Positions 1 to 9,269 of a stretch of 64,000 nucleotides of DNA are shown piece by piece. Every line of letters starts with the position of its first letter. Position 1 is the first letter of the stretch. Position numbers and translations under genes: made by a program. Source of the DNA: Candidatus Hydrogenedentota bacterium (GTDB lineage: Bacteria; Hydrogenedentota; Hydrogenedentia; Hydrogenedentales; CAITNO01); the NCBI GenBank assembly GCA_903893795.1, contig CAITNO010000085.1:1-64000 (forward strand), in the 5' to 3' direction. The notes below the pieces were generated by a model, which had not been told where the DNA came from, ran no database searches, and saw only the letters and a program-made list of their open reading frames with translations.

Positions 1-14
1 CCGGCGCTCCCAGT
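1..14 (+). repeat. Edge-truncated copy of the GCCGGC dispersed repeat
   Basis: The window opens with CCGGCGCTCCCAGT, the conserved right end of a short palindromic repeat found complete at 16023, 27261, 33905 and 52158. Its left arm lies outside the window. It sits just downstream of the stop codon of the Kef-type antiporter gene. Confidence 0.6.
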
Positions 15-40
15 GAAGAATTGTGAGTCCGCCCCTTCCG

Positions 41-2086
41 TCAGTCCCCGTCGCCTTTTTCGAGCAATTCCCGCGCGGCGCGAATCTGGTCCGGACCTCC
101 GATAAGCATGACGCCGTCGCCGGCGCACAGCGTCTCTTCCGGTCCGGGATTGACGATGTGCGCGCCGGCGCGCTCGATGCCGATCACGCTGGCGCCGGTG
201 CGCGCGCGCAGGTTCAGTTCGCCGATGCGCCTGCCCACTGCCGGGGAGGCGCCGGGCACGGCCACCATGGAAAGACCGGCCTTGTGCAATAGCGGCGGCA
301 TGGCCGGCGCGGTGCCGGGGTCGGTTGTGTCGAGCGGTTTGGAGAACATGTCGCGCAGCATCACCTGTCCCCGCGCGTACAGGCGGATAAATGACGCGCG
401 CAATCCCACGGCGACAAGAATGGCCACGCCGCCCAGAAAAGAGAACATGGGCCAGGGCGGCAGAATGAGCGCGCTTACCATCAGCAGCCAGGCGCACACC
501 ACCAACGTGCCCAGAATAAGGAAGGTGTTGGCCACGATGGCGCGGTAGGGCACGGTCGCATTCCTGGTCATGGCGGCGGGTATGGCCATCTCGGAGAGGA
601 TCATGCCCACGGCCTGTATCTTGCGGAACATGGCGATCAGGAGCAGCAGCGATGCCAGCAGCGCGGCAAACCAGCAGATCGTGCCCATGCCGCCGGTCCA
701 TTCCGGCAGCGCGGTCCACCATCCCCCGCGCTCCTCAAGGTGCCGTGCCACGGCGGCGGCGCCCAGGAACAGTCCTGAACCAATCATGAGGTTCAGCAGA
801 ATCTGAAGCAGGGATCGGCGCAGCACCACGCGCACCTGATCGGCCACGTGGCTGGACTGCTGCAGCGCCGACACCCACTGGCCGTAGGCCATCATGGTTG
901 CCGCCAGCGGCGGCGGGGTTTTCCTTTCCAGCAGGTTGGCAAGACGGTCGGCGTTGCGCAGCAGCAGCGGCATGGCAAAGATGGTGAGGGCCGAAACCGA
1001 CACAGCGATGGGATAGAGCGCGCCGTCGATCACGCCAAGGGACAGGCCGAGCGACGCGATAATGTAGGAGAATTCGCCAATCTGCGCCATGCCCGCCCCC
1101 ACATGGATGGCGGTCCGGGGCGAGGACCCCGTGAGCAGCGCGCCCAGCGTGCAGGTGGCGGTCTTGCCGACAATAACCCCGGCGGCGATGACCAGGATGG
1201 GCACGATGTGCACAAAAACCTGTGCGGGGTCGATCATCATGCCGACGGTGACAAAGAATATGGCGCTGAACAGGTCGCGCACCGGCTCAATCAGCGGAAT
1301 AATCCGCCGCCGGTCAGGCGCCTCCGCCACAACGGCACCTGCGATAAAGGCGCCCAGCGCGACACTGAAACCGGTCTCCATGGCCAGCAGGGAGGCGGTG
1401 AAGCACACGCCCAGCACGGTGACAAGGAGCATCTCGTTGTTTCTGAAGCGGCCCACGTAGCGAAGCAGCGCGGGAATGGCCAGCAGCCCCACCACCAGCA
1501 TAATCACGAGGAACATGCTCAAGCGGCCCAGCGTCTCGGCCACGGCCATGAAATCCACGGAGCGCGTCATGGCCACGCTGGAGAGCAAGCCCAGCATGGC
1601 CACGGCCAGGATGTCTTCAAAAACAAGAATGCCAAACATCATGTCCGCAAAGGGCTCGCGGTGCCGCCCCATGCCGCCGAGCACCTTGACAATCACCATA
1701 CTGGAGGAGATGGACATCATGGCGCCGAGAAAAACGCTGTCCATGGCGTCCCAGCCGAAAAGGCGCCCGATATTGTAGCCCAGCCAGACCATGAGCGAGA
1801 TTTCCATGGCCGCGGCCAGGCCCGCGCTGAACCCCACGCGCGCGAGTCGGCGCAGGTTGAACTCGAGACCGAGGCTGAACAGGAGGAACACGACGCCGAG
1901 GTCGGCCAGCGTGTGAATGGACTGCTGGTCGGAGATGATGGGCGTTTCAAAGGCGTAGGGACCAACCATCACGCCAGCGATGATATAGCCCAGCAACACC
2001 GGCTGCCGCAGCCGGTGGAAGATGACCGTCACCACGCCGGCGGTCACCATGACCACCGCAAGGCTGTTAAGCAGCGGGAAAGCCAT
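41..2086 (-). CDS. Kef-type monovalent cation:proton antiporter with RCK_C domain
   Basis: Inner-membrane CPA2-family antiporter, expected to exchange K+ or Na+ for protons. From the Met chosen here the protein has about 681 residues. The first ~390 residues are a run of hydrophobic helices, including the early segment RQPVLLGYIIAGVMVGP typical of Kef/NhaS proteins. A second group of membrane segments follows at about 430-590. The last ~80 residues form a TrkA-C (RCK_C) domain with VGRRIGELNLRARTGASVIG. There is no NAD-binding RCK_N domain, so it is not a full KefB or KefC. The start at 2086 (MAFPLLNSL) puts a helix at the N-terminus; a longer frame to 2176 would run into the 3' end of the next gene. 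The ion cannot be told from sequence. Confidence 0.85.
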   Translation of the reverse strand: MAFPLLNSLAVVMVTAGVVTVIFHRLRQPVLLGYIIAGVMVGPYAFETPIISDQQSIHTLADLGVVFLLFSLGLEFNLRRLARVGFSAGLAAAMEISLMVWLGYNIGRLFGWDAMDSVFLGAMMSISSSMVIVKVLGGMGRHREPFADMMFGILVFEDILAVAMLGLLSSVAMTRSVDFMAVAETLGRLSMFLVIMLVVGLLAIPALLRYVGRFRNNEMLLVTVLGVCFTASLLAMETGFSVALGAFIAGAVVAEAPDRRRIIPLIEPVRDLFSAIFFVTVGMMIDPAQVFVHIVPILVIAAGVIVGKTATCTLGALLTGSSPRTAIHVGAGMAQIGEFSYIIASLGLSLGVIDGALYPIAVSVSALTIFAMPLLLRNADRLANLLERKTPPPLAATMMAYGQWVSALQQSSHVADQVRVVLRRSLLQILLNLMIGSGLFLGAAAVARHLEERGGWWTALPEWTGGMGTICWFAALLASLLLLIAMFRKIQAVGMILSEMAIPAAMTRNATVPYRAIVANTFLILGTLVVCAWLLMVSALILPPWPMFSFLGGVAILVAVGLRASFIRLYARGQVMLRDMFSKPLDTTDPGTAPAMPPLLHKAGLSMVAVPGASPAVGRRIGELNLRARTGASVIGIERAGAHIVNPGPEETLCAGDGVMLIGGPDQIRAARELLEKGDGD

Positions 2087-2144
2087 GGCTAGGGCCGGTT
2101 CATGGCGTAGGCCGCCCCGGGCCGCTCCGAATAAACGGAGGTGA

Positions 2145-3401
2145 TCATTTCTTGCCCCCAAAATAGAAATTGACATCGCGCCAGTTTTGGAGAAACTCGC
2201 CCATCAACGCCGAGGGACGAAGCCGCAGGCTCAGTTCGGTGTTCGTCGTGTCCCAGCAGGCGCTCTTGCAGTTCTGAACGCATTTGCGCTGCTGGTGAAA
2301 CTCGCGGCTGCGCCAAATCTCGTCGAGCGGTAGCTGCCGCACCGACAGGACGCCGTCCATGTCGGCGCAGGGCGCCACCGAGCCCGTCGGCCCCACGGCC
2401 ACGGCGGCCCATCCCGCGTGACAGCGAAACGAACGGGGGGTGCCGTACAAATCGACAATGCCCTCGAAGAAAGCCGGTGAAGTGGTAAGCAGCCTGCTCT
2501 TGGCGCACGCCCGGCCCAACAGTTTGACCTGTGCCTCCAGTTCGGACAGGTCCCCCGGCGCAAACAGAAGGTCGCCATACTCTTCAATATGCTTCAGGCG
2601 GTGCAGCAGATTGGTGTGAACGGGCGCAAACTTGATCTGGTGCACGCCCAGGGATTCGGCAAATTCGACCATTTCGGCCATAGTCTTGCAGTTCTGGCGC
2701 GTGATAAGGCAGTTGATGCCGACACGAGTGTCCGGCGCAAATTCACGCAGGAGTCTGATGGCCTCCACGGCAGGCGCGAAAGTGTCCTTCCCCCGCAGCC
2801 GCTCGTGCGCCGCTGCGTGGGGACTGTCCAGTGACACGGACACGACAGACACGCCCGAATCGTGGAGCCTGCGCGCCAGTTCGGTGGTCATCAAGGTTCC
2901 GTTGGTGCACAGGTGAACGCCCATATCCCTGCTTCGCGCATGGCGGACCAAGTCGCACAAATCGGCGCGCAGCAGGGGTTCACCACCGCTGATCGAAACC
3001 AGCATGGTGCCGAGCCTTTGCGCGGCATCAATAACGGAAAACCATTCGCCGGTGGACAATTCTTTCCCGGCGCTGCGGGCATGCTCCAGCTCACAGACCC
3101 CGCACATGCTGCAGCGCAGGTTGCACTGGTCCGTAATGAACATCAGCACGACGGGAAGATAGCGCGGAGCAATCCCAAGTTGGCGGGTTGCGACCACGTG
3201 GGCCACCCGCCATCCATTTCGCGCCATCAGTCTGAGCTGTGAAGCCGCCACTGTCAGTATCCTGTTATCTGCCTGTCTCGTATAAACATGCGCCAGTATC
3301 GAATATGGTCCCAGTCCTTTGCCAAGTGTGGCACGACCAAGCCCGGCGGTGCAACCGACCCACGGAAGTCCGCGCTTAATAATAATGTCCCAGCCAAACA
3401 C
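2145..3401 (-). CDS. Radical SAM/SPASM domain protein
   Basis: Radical SAM enzyme with the CX3CX2C cluster motif CNLRCSMC at residues 93-100, followed by the SAM-binding ISGGEPLLR motif. The C-terminal part carries a SPASM-like set of Cys (CHAGWAAV, PCADM, CVQNCKSACW), expected to bind auxiliary Fe-S clusters as in peptide-modifying or sugar-modifying relatives. The substrate is unknown: no precursor peptide or glycosyltransferase cluster is adjacent. The frame opens with GTG at 3401 with no good ribosome-binding site. An ATG at 3227 is another possible start but would leave only a short leader before the cluster. It reads in the same direction as the antiporter gene, 58 bp away. Confidence 0.8.
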   Translation of the reverse strand: MFGWDIIIKRGLPWVGCTAGLGRATLGKGLGPYSILAHVYTRQADNRILTVAASQLRLMARNGWRVAHVVATRQLGIAPRYLPVVLMFITDQCNLRCSMCGVCELEHARSAGKELSTGEWFSVIDAAQRLGTMLVSISGGEPLLRADLCDLVRHARSRDMGVHLCTNGTLMTTELARRLHDSGVSVVSVSLDSPHAAAHERLRGKDTFAPAVEAIRLLREFAPDTRVGINCLITRQNCKTMAEMVEFAESLGVHQIKFAPVHTNLLHRLKHIEEYGDLLFAPGDLSELEAQVKLLGRACAKSRLLTTSPAFFEGIVDLYGTPRSFRCHAGWAAVAVGPTGSVAPCADMDGVLSVRQLPLDEIWRSREFHQQRKCVQNCKSACWDTTNTELSLRLRPSALMGEFLQNWRDVNFYFGGKK

Positions 3402-3801
3402 TGCCCGAAAACCGGTGGTGCTACCAGATCGCCAGAATCTCTGTCATCCCTTACTTGGTTACAGTAATCACTGTCCTGATGATGCCTTTTGAGCCAAAGG
3501 CCCCTATAAAATGGCTGTTTTGAAAGACTTATCCTAGATTTTGCCTGGATTAAGACCATGGCACAGGCCGATAAAAATGCTCAAAATGACAATGAAAAAA
3601 AGATTGACGCCACTAAAGTTTCAGTATATTATGGTGCGCGACATGTTGCATAGAAATCGGGCCGTAGGTTGTTCTACCAATTTGGTGAATATTGTCCAAC
3701 CTATTTTGTTTCTTGTGTGACTTGGGCATTTTCACATGCGTGAGTGCCGATGAGATAGGGCGTGAGTTGCTGAATCGTTTCTCAAACTAGGAGGACCTTC
3801 G
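3402..3801. other. 400-bp intergenic region between divergent genes
   Basis: No credible gene is seen. The half nearer the + strand gene is visibly AT-rich (about 3540-3720) and holds the promoter listed at 3604. The ribosome-binding site TAGGAGGA lies just before the ATG at 3802. Confidence 0.6.
3604..3632 (+). promoter_or_regulatory. Sigma-70-type promoter for the secreted repeat protein
   Basis: TTGACG (3604-3609) and TATTAT (3627-3632) are separated by exactly 17 bp in an AT-rich stretch. They would give a 5' leader of about 160 nt before the ATG at 3802. This is assigned by match to consensus only. Confidence 0.5.
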
Positions 3802-5304
3802 ATGAAGAAATTGACATTGGTTGGCATTGGCATGTTGGCTATGGCATGCCTCGTCTGCGTACCGGCACTGGCCGTGACAGGCGTACCACATGCACCGCTG
3901 GCTTCGACAGCGGCCTGTCCGAACGGCACCGGCGCGTTGACCACGCCCTACGGTGCACCGGCCACCTCCAGCGTGGCGGGGTCACTGCCGATTTTCGGAC
4001 TCGGCAGCGGCTCGACCTATGGCGCTGCGGTGACGAGTTGGCCCGCGGCCGGAAACTGGGATTTTTGCGCGGCGCTTGACACGGCGAGCTGCTCGCTGGG
4101 CGGCCTCGGTAGCTTCTCCACGGACATCGGCACCTATGCGCCCCTGTTCCTGTGCATCACCGACATCAACGGCCCGGTCAATCCGTCTCCCCCGAGCGGA
4201 ACGCTTCCGGTAACGGGCAACGGCATCCCCGACGGCGAATTTGAACTGGGTGTGCTGGCTGCCGTGCTGAACAACACCTACACCTTGGATCCGGCGAAGA
4301 CCGGCGGCGTTACAAATGCGCAGATCCTGACCGCCTACCAGGCCAACTTCAACTACTTCAAGGGGCTGGTCGCCAATGCCCTGGCGCATGTCCCCCTCAA
4401 CGGAAGTGCGACGGACGTTCGCTTCCTGGTTCCGAGCGTGGCCCCCTACCTTCCCAATAGTCTGACCGCCGTGCTTGCCGCGTATGCCACGGAAGGCAAT
4501 GCCAACACCCTGGCCGCTTTGGACGCGCTCCTTGGCGCGCTGACGCAGATCGGCATCACGCCGCCTCCGGGTGGTGTTGCGTCCGTCACCACGGGCTTCC
4601 CGGCGATTCTCGGCCCCGGTGGCGATCCTGACGGCGACAAATTCACCAACTATCAGGAATACGCCGCATTCAAGTCATCGGGCGCGGCCGCCACAATCGC
4701 CGCCCAGTTTAATGCTGCCACGGTTCCCCCGGTGGTGCCCATCACGGGTTCCATCGTCATCAATGACAACGCCTCCGCGACAAAAGACGTGGCAGTCACC
4801 CTGACCCTGACCTGGGGCGGCGGCGGCGGCGCCGGCGTAACGCAGCAGCGCTTCAGCGATGACGGCGCCCATTGGACCGCTTGGGAGGCCGTTACAGCCA
4901 CCCGTCCGTACACCCTTCCGGCGGGAGACGGCCACAAGACGGTGCGCGTCCAGTTCAAGGATGACACGGGACGCATTTCCGGGTCCTTCAGCGACTTCAT
5001 CAATCTGGATGGCACGCCGCCGACCGGCAGCATCATCATCAACGGCGGCGCGCTGAGCACCTCCACCCAGTCCGTGTCCCTTGGCCTGACCTGGGCTGAT
5101 GCGGCAGGCGGTTCCGGTGTGGTGCGCATGCGCTTCAGCGATGACGGCGCCCATTGGTCCGCTTGGGAAACGCTCAAGTCGCCGCGCGCCTACTCGCTGC
5201 CGATCGCGACAACCGGCTATCAGACCGTGCGTGCGCAGTTCCGCGACGGGGCCGGCAATATTTCCCCGACCTACAACGACTACATCAAGCTGGTGGTCAA
5301 GTAG
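3802..5304 (+). CDS. Secreted protein with two C-terminal beta-sandwich repeats
   Basis: 500-residue exported protein with a clear Sec signal peptide (MKKLTLVGIGMLAMACLVCVPALA) and a strong TAGGAGGA ribosome-binding site. Residues ~25-300 are an unrecognised region rich in Ala, Thr and Pro; the stretch GGDPDGDKFTNYQEY looks like a thrombospondin-3/EF-type calcium loop. Two ~90-residue Ig-like/FN3-like repeats follow, about 310-405 and 405-500. Each contains a MRFSDDGAHWSAWE-type strand and ends in a VRVQFKD(D/G)xG(R/N)IS-type strand, as seen in surface proteins with OmpL47-like folds. The protein is probably extracellular or surface-bound. No catalytic motif is visible. A strong terminator follows, so it is transcribed alone. 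Confidence 0.75.
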   Translation: MKKLTLVGIGMLAMACLVCVPALAVTGVPHAPLASTAACPNGTGALTTPYGAPATSSVAGSLPIFGLGSGSTYGAAVTSWPAAGNWDFCAALDTASCSLGGLGSFSTDIGTYAPLFLCITDINGPVNPSPPSGTLPVTGNGIPDGEFELGVLAAVLNNTYTLDPAKTGGVTNAQILTAYQANFNYFKGLVANALAHVPLNGSATDVRFLVPSVAPYLPNSLTAVLAAYATEGNANTLAALDALLGALTQIGITPPPGGVASVTTGFPAILGPGGDPDGDKFTNYQEYAAFKSSGAAATIAAQFNAATVPPVVPITGSIVINDNASATKDVAVTLTLTWGGGGGAGVTQQRFSDDGAHWTAWEAVTATRPYTLPAGDGHKTVRVQFKDDTGRISGSFSDFINLDGTPPTGSIIINGGALSTSTQSVSLGLTWADAAGGSGVVRMRFSDDGAHWSAWETLKSPRAYSLPIATTGYQTVRAQFRDGAGNISPTYNDYIKLVVK

Positions 5305-5365
5305 AGACGATTGAGCGCCGGAGTGCCACTGGGCGCCGGTGCCAACACACGTCCATATGACTGAC

Positions 5366-5400
5366 GCCGTGGCCACGGGACACCGTGGCCACGGCTTTTT
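5366..5400 (+). terminator. Rho-independent terminator
   Basis: A perfect 13-bp GC-rich stem (5366-5378 paired with 5383-5395, arm GCCGTGGCCACGG) with loop GACA is followed at once by five T. It ends the transcript of the secreted repeat protein. Confidence 0.92.
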
Positions 5401-5592
5401 GATGTGATACATGAGCGCGCCGCGAAGGATTTCGGGCCGGTCCTGTTCACAATTTATAATGGCCTAACACTCCAGAAGTTTAGGTATAATGTCTGCCTGT
5501 TGAAAAACTTGGATGTGCGCCGCCTGGCGGGCATCCTTCACGGTACGTGCCGGACTACTGGCATGTATCCCTCACTGCTTAGGAGTTGCTTT

Positions 5593-8352
5593 ATGTCAAA
5601 GGGACGCACTGGGATAACGGGCATCGTATTGCTGTCGGCAGTATTGCTGTTCTCGGCCACCGCAAAGGCTGCCGAGTTGCGGACCTTCACCGGGCACACG
5701 GGTTCGGTAAATGCCGTTGCCTTTTCGCCCGACGCCGCGCAGGTGCTCACCAGTTCGATTTACGACCCGGCAAAACTGTGGACCACCGCCACGGGCACCA
5801 ACATCCGATCGTTCACCCCGGACAGCGGTGTGAACTCGGTGGCCTATTCCACGGATGGAACCCGGGTGCTCACCGGGTCGGGCGGCAACACGGCAAAACT
5901 GTGGAACGCAGGCACGGGCGCGCTCATTCGCACTTTTTCCAAGGGAACGGAAGAGGTGCTTGCGGTGGCCTTTTCCCCGGACGGCACCAAAGTGCTCACC
6001 GGGGGCGATGGCTATGACACCCAGGCGCACAGCACTTACGGTGCGGTGAACCAGTGGGATGCGGAGACCGGCGCGGCGGTCAGCGCCTCCAAGGGCCACA
6101 CGCTGGCCGTGCTCTCCGTGGCTTTTTCCCCCGACGGAACCAAACTGCTCAGCGGGTCCCTCGACCACACGGCAAAGTTGTGGAGCGCGGAAACGGGCGC
6201 AGAACTGCGTAGCTTCTCCGGGGTCTCAGGACACACGGACGCGGTTACCTCTGTCGCCTTTTCCGCTGATGGTTCCAAGGTTCTTACGGGTTCCAATGAC
6301 CATACAGCCAAATTGTGGAACCTGGAAACGGGCGAGTTTATCCGCAGCTTCGACATGCTCTCCGCCGTGACCTCGGTGGCCTTTTCCCCCGATGGCGGCA
6401 AGGTGCTCACCGGCTCCGTTGACAAGACCGCCAAGTTGTGGAATGCGGCGACGGGTGCGGGCATCCGCAGTCTCATAGGACACACCGATTCGGTGAACGC
6501 TGTCGCATTTTCCGCCGATGGAACGCTGGCCCTGACGGGATCAAGCGACCATACGGCCAAATTGTGGGCCATCACCGTGCCCGTGCCCTACCTGATTAAT
6601 GAGACGCAGACCGTGGCCGGATCTATTCTGACCAGCGCAAGCCTGGTCGCAGGCACCGTAACCCAGGAATGCAGCAATACCGTGGCGGCAGGCTTGGTCA
6701 TCAGCCAGGTCCCCGCGCCGGGAACGCAGGTGGATCCGGGAACCGCCGTGTCCTTCGCTGTTTCCACAGGCGTCTGCAATGTGACCGTGCCCAACCTGCC
6801 GGGCCTCACACAAAGCGCCGCGCGCGACGCTCTTGCCGGCGCAAACCTGGTCGCCGGCTCCGTGTCCGAGCAGTGCAGCAACACCGTGGCGGTGGGATTG
6901 GTCATCAGCCAGTACCCCCCGGCAGAACAGCAGGTGCCCTTTGGCAGTGCCGTGGCCTTCGTTATTTCTTCCGGCTTGTGCAACGTGGTCGTGCCTGATG
7001 TGGCGGGACAGACGCAGTCCGCAGCGGGCGACGCGCTGGTTGCAGTCGGACTCTCCACTGGCACGCTGACTGAACAGTGCAGCAACACCGTGGCGGCGGG
7101 GCTGGTCGTCAGCCAGAACCCGGCAAAAGATCAGTTGGCTCCCTATGGCACTGCCGTGACGCTGGTGCTCTCCACCGGCCTGTGCAATGTGGCCGTGCCC
7201 AACGTGACGGGCCTTGCGCAAGAGGCGGCGGGCACCGTGCTCACCGGCGTGGGACTTGCCGTGGGCGGCGTGACCGCGCAGTGCAGCAACACCGTGGCGG
7301 CCGGGTCGGTCATCAGTCAGGACCCGCCGGCAGACCAGCTAATACCCTATGGCACTGCTGTGGCGCTGACGGTGTCCACGGGGCTGTGCAATGTAACCGT
7401 GCCCAACCTGGTGGGGCTCACCCAGACTGCGGCAGCCTCCGCGCTCACCGGCGCGGGGCTCGTTGCCGGAGAGGTCGTGCAGCAATGCAGCAATACGGTG
7501 GCGGCCGGCAATGTCATCAACCAATTCCCCGCGGCAAACCAGCAGGCACCCTTCGGCAGCGCCGTTGCCATGACCGTTTCCACCGGCCTCTGCATTGTGA
7601 CCGTGCCCAATGTGGCGGGCCTCACGCAAACGGCGGCCGCCGCCGCGCTTACGGGCGCGAATCTCACCCTCGGCACGGTTGCACAGCAGTGCAGTGATAC
7701 CGTGGCGGCGGGAACGGTCATCAGCCAGAATCCGGCGGCGGAGCAGCAGGCACCCTTCGGCAGCGTCGTCACGTTGACCGTCTCGACGGGCCCGTGCAGT
7801 GTGACCGTGCCCAATGTGGCGGGACTCACGCAGACGGCGGCGACCAGCGCGATCACGACGGCAAACCTGGCCGTCGGCTCCGTGACCCGACAGTGCAGCG
7901 ACACCTTGGCGGCAGGCTCGGTCATTGGCCAGAGTCCGGCCTCAGCCCAACAGGTGCTCCTTGGCAGTGCCGTGGCGCTGACGGTCTCGACCGGGCCCTG
8001 CCCGGCCGAAGGCGAAGGCGAAAACACCACGCCGACAGAAGCGGAACTGCGCCAACTGCTGACGGCAAGCTTTGACGCCGTGGACACCGGCGGCGATGGC
8101 CAGATCAGTTATGCCGAGGCATCGGCCGCCTTGGCGGGCCTGCCGCAATCCGTGTTCAATGCGGTGGACACCGACGGCAACGGACAGATCAGCCGCGCCG
8201 AGGCGGGCTTGGACAGTGGTGGCGGCTGTGCGGGATGCAGCGGCGGCAAGAGCGCATTCATCCCCGGCACGATGAAGAAAGTGCTTGGCGATATGTTCCT
8301 GGGTGGGTTCAGCCTGATGACCCTGCTGGCCTTCGAAAAACACCGTCCATAG
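5593..8352 (+). CDS. Secreted WD40 propeller - 7x PASTA-like - EF-hand protein with Cys-rich C-terminal anchor
   Basis: 919-residue exported protein. The start at 5593 has AGGAG seven bases upstream and gives the signal peptide GIVLLSAVLLFSATAKAA; longer in-frame starts lack this. Residues ~29-326 are seven WD40 repeats (GHTxxVxxVAFSPDGxxxLTGSxDxTAKLW), enough for one seven-bladed propeller. Residues ~327-802 are seven PASTA-like repeats of exactly 68 residues, most with two Cys. After an EGEGE linker come two EF-hand loops (DTGGDGQISYAE and DTDGNGQISRAE). The C-terminus is GGGCAGCSGGK, a hydrophobic segment (FLGGFSLMTLLAF) and a basic tail EKHRP, arranged like a sorting or anchoring signal. 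It is probably a cell-surface binding protein; the ligand is unknown. Confidence 0.85.
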   Translation: MSKGRTGITGIVLLSAVLLFSATAKAAELRTFTGHTGSVNAVAFSPDAAQVLTSSIYDPAKLWTTATGTNIRSFTPDSGVNSVAYSTDGTRVLTGSGGNTAKLWNAGTGALIRTFSKGTEEVLAVAFSPDGTKVLTGGDGYDTQAHSTYGAVNQWDAETGAAVSASKGHTLAVLSVAFSPDGTKLLSGSLDHTAKLWSAETGAELRSFSGVSGHTDAVTSVAFSADGSKVLTGSNDHTAKLWNLETGEFIRSFDMLSAVTSVAFSPDGGKVLTGSVDKTAKLWNAATGAGIRSLIGHTDSVNAVAFSADGTLALTGSSDHTAKLWAITVPVPYLINETQTVAGSILTSASLVAGTVTQECSNTVAAGLVISQVPAPGTQVDPGTAVSFAVSTGVCNVTVPNLPGLTQSAARDALAGANLVAGSVSEQCSNTVAVGLVISQYPPAEQQVPFGSAVAFVISSGLCNVVVPDVAGQTQSAAGDALVAVGLSTGTLTEQCSNTVAAGLVVSQNPAKDQLAPYGTAVTLVLSTGLCNVAVPNVTGLAQEAAGTVLTGVGLAVGGVTAQCSNTVAAGSVISQDPPADQLIPYGTAVALTVSTGLCNVTVPNLVGLTQTAAASALTGAGLVAGEVVQQCSNTVAAGNVINQFPAANQQAPFGSAVAMTVSTGLCIVTVPNVAGLTQTAAAAALTGANLTLGTVAQQCSDTVAAGTVISQNPAAEQQAPFGSVVTLTVSTGPCSVTVPNVAGLTQTAATSAITTANLAVGSVTRQCSDTLAAGSVIGQSPASAQQVLLGSAVALTVSTGPCPAEGEGENTTPTEAELRQLLTASFDAVDTGGDGQISYAEASAALAGLPQSVFNAVDTDGNGQISRAEAGLDSGGGCAGCSGGKSAFIPGTMKKVLGDMFLGGFSLMTLLAFEKHRP
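6571..7998 (+). repeat. Seven tandem 204-bp units encoding PASTA-like repeats
   Basis: The Cys codon that opens each unit falls at 6775, 6979, 7183, 7387, 7591 and 7795, and the next matching Cys is at 7999, so the period is exactly 204 bp. The first unit (6571) begins with ATC instead of TGC. Conserved blocks are VPNVxGLTQTAA, QCSNTVAAGxVISQ and GTAVxLxVSTGLC. The constant length suggests expansion by recombination. Confidence 0.9.
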
Positions 8353-8423
8353 CTCGTCGTACAAAACAAACCCAGTGAAATGGTCCGGAGGCGCGCAAGG
8401 CCCCGATTCGGCCGGGGTTTGCC

Positions 8424-9269
8424 CTATCCCTTCCTGAGGAATCCGCGCGGCAGCAGGGCCGTAATCAGGTAACCGGCGGCGGCCACGAGGATGATCGTGG
8501 GACCGACGGGCAGGTCGGGACGGTAGCTGATGGACAACCCGGCCAGGCAACTGGCGGCGCAGAGCACTGACGCCAGCACCATCATCTGCGCGAGCGACCG
8601 CGCAAAACGGCCCGCCATCGCGGCGGGAAGCGTGAGCAGCGCAATGACCAGCACCACGCCGACGATCATGGACAGCGCCACCACGGTCAGCGCGGTCAGC
8701 GTGAGCAGCAGGATGTAGTAGGCGTCCACATTCAGGTTGCGCAGGCGCGCAAATTCCTCGTCGAAACACACCGCCTGGAACTGGTGGAAGAACCACCACA
8801 CGATGAGTATCACCACCGCGTCCAGTCCGGCCAGCAGCCACAGGCTCTGGTTGGTCACGAGCAGGATGTTGCCAAAGAGGTAACCCATCAGGTCCTGGCT
8901 GTAGCCGGGCGTGGCATAGAGAAACAGTATGCCCGCGGCCATGCCGACGGACCACACGGCGCTGATGGCCGTGTCCTCGCGCTCGCGCCGCCGGAGCGAC
9001 ACCCAGCCGATGACCACGGCCGACAGCAGCGCAGCCACGAGCGCGCCGTGCACGGGCCTGAGCCAGGTCCAGCCCCAGGCCACATTGAGGTAGCATGCCG
9101 CGCCAAGGCCGCCGAGCACGCAGTGTGACACGCCGGCCGCGATATAGCTGATGCGCCGCACCACCACGTAGGTGCCCACGGTGCCGCAGCACAGGCTGAC
9201 CAGCAGCGCCGCAAACAGCGCGTTGCGCGCCAGCGGATGGGTGAGCGCGGCCTGCCAGAAATCAAACAT
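8424..9269 (-). CDS. znuB: Metal ABC transporter permease, ZnuB/MntB family
   Basis: Membrane subunit of a zinc- or manganese-type ABC-3 transporter, about 281 residues and mostly hydrophobic. It shows the family landmarks: N-terminal LARNALFAALLVSLCCGTVGTYVVVRR, then YIAAGVSHCVLGGLG, and later VGVVLVIALLTLPAAMAGRFARS. The start at MFDFWQAALTHP (9269) overlaps the ATPase stop by 8 bp, a sign of translational coupling. A longer frame to 9308 would only extend this overlap. It forms an operon with the ATPase and the binding protein. Zinc is favoured only because of the Fur-family-like operator and the His-rich partner; manganese is not excluded. Confidence 0.85.
   Translation of the reverse strand: MFDFWQAALTHPLARNALFAALLVSLCCGTVGTYVVVRRISYIAAGVSHCVLGGLGAACYLNVAWGWTWLRPVHGALVAALLSAVVIGWVSLRRREREDTAISAVWSVGMAAGILFLYATPGYSQDLMGYLFGNILLVTNQSLWLLAGLDAVVILIVWWFFHQFQAVCFDEEFARLRNLNVDAYYILLLTLTALTVVALSMIVGVVLVIALLTLPAAMAGRFARSLAQMMVLASVLCAASCLAGLSISYRPDLPVGPTIILVAAAGYLITALLPRGFLRKG

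Noticed and set aside
848..2092. Long open frame on the + strand, rich in His and Gln
   Set aside because: It is antisense to the Kef-type antiporter, has the low-complexity make-up of a mirror frame in GC-rich DNA, and has no ribosome-binding site.
6571..7998. CRISPR-like regular repeat
   Set aside because: The 204-bp units are contiguous coding repeats with no spacers.
8395..8420. Possible terminator hairpin between the WD40-PASTA gene and znuB
   Set aside because: Only a 5-bp stem and no T-tract.
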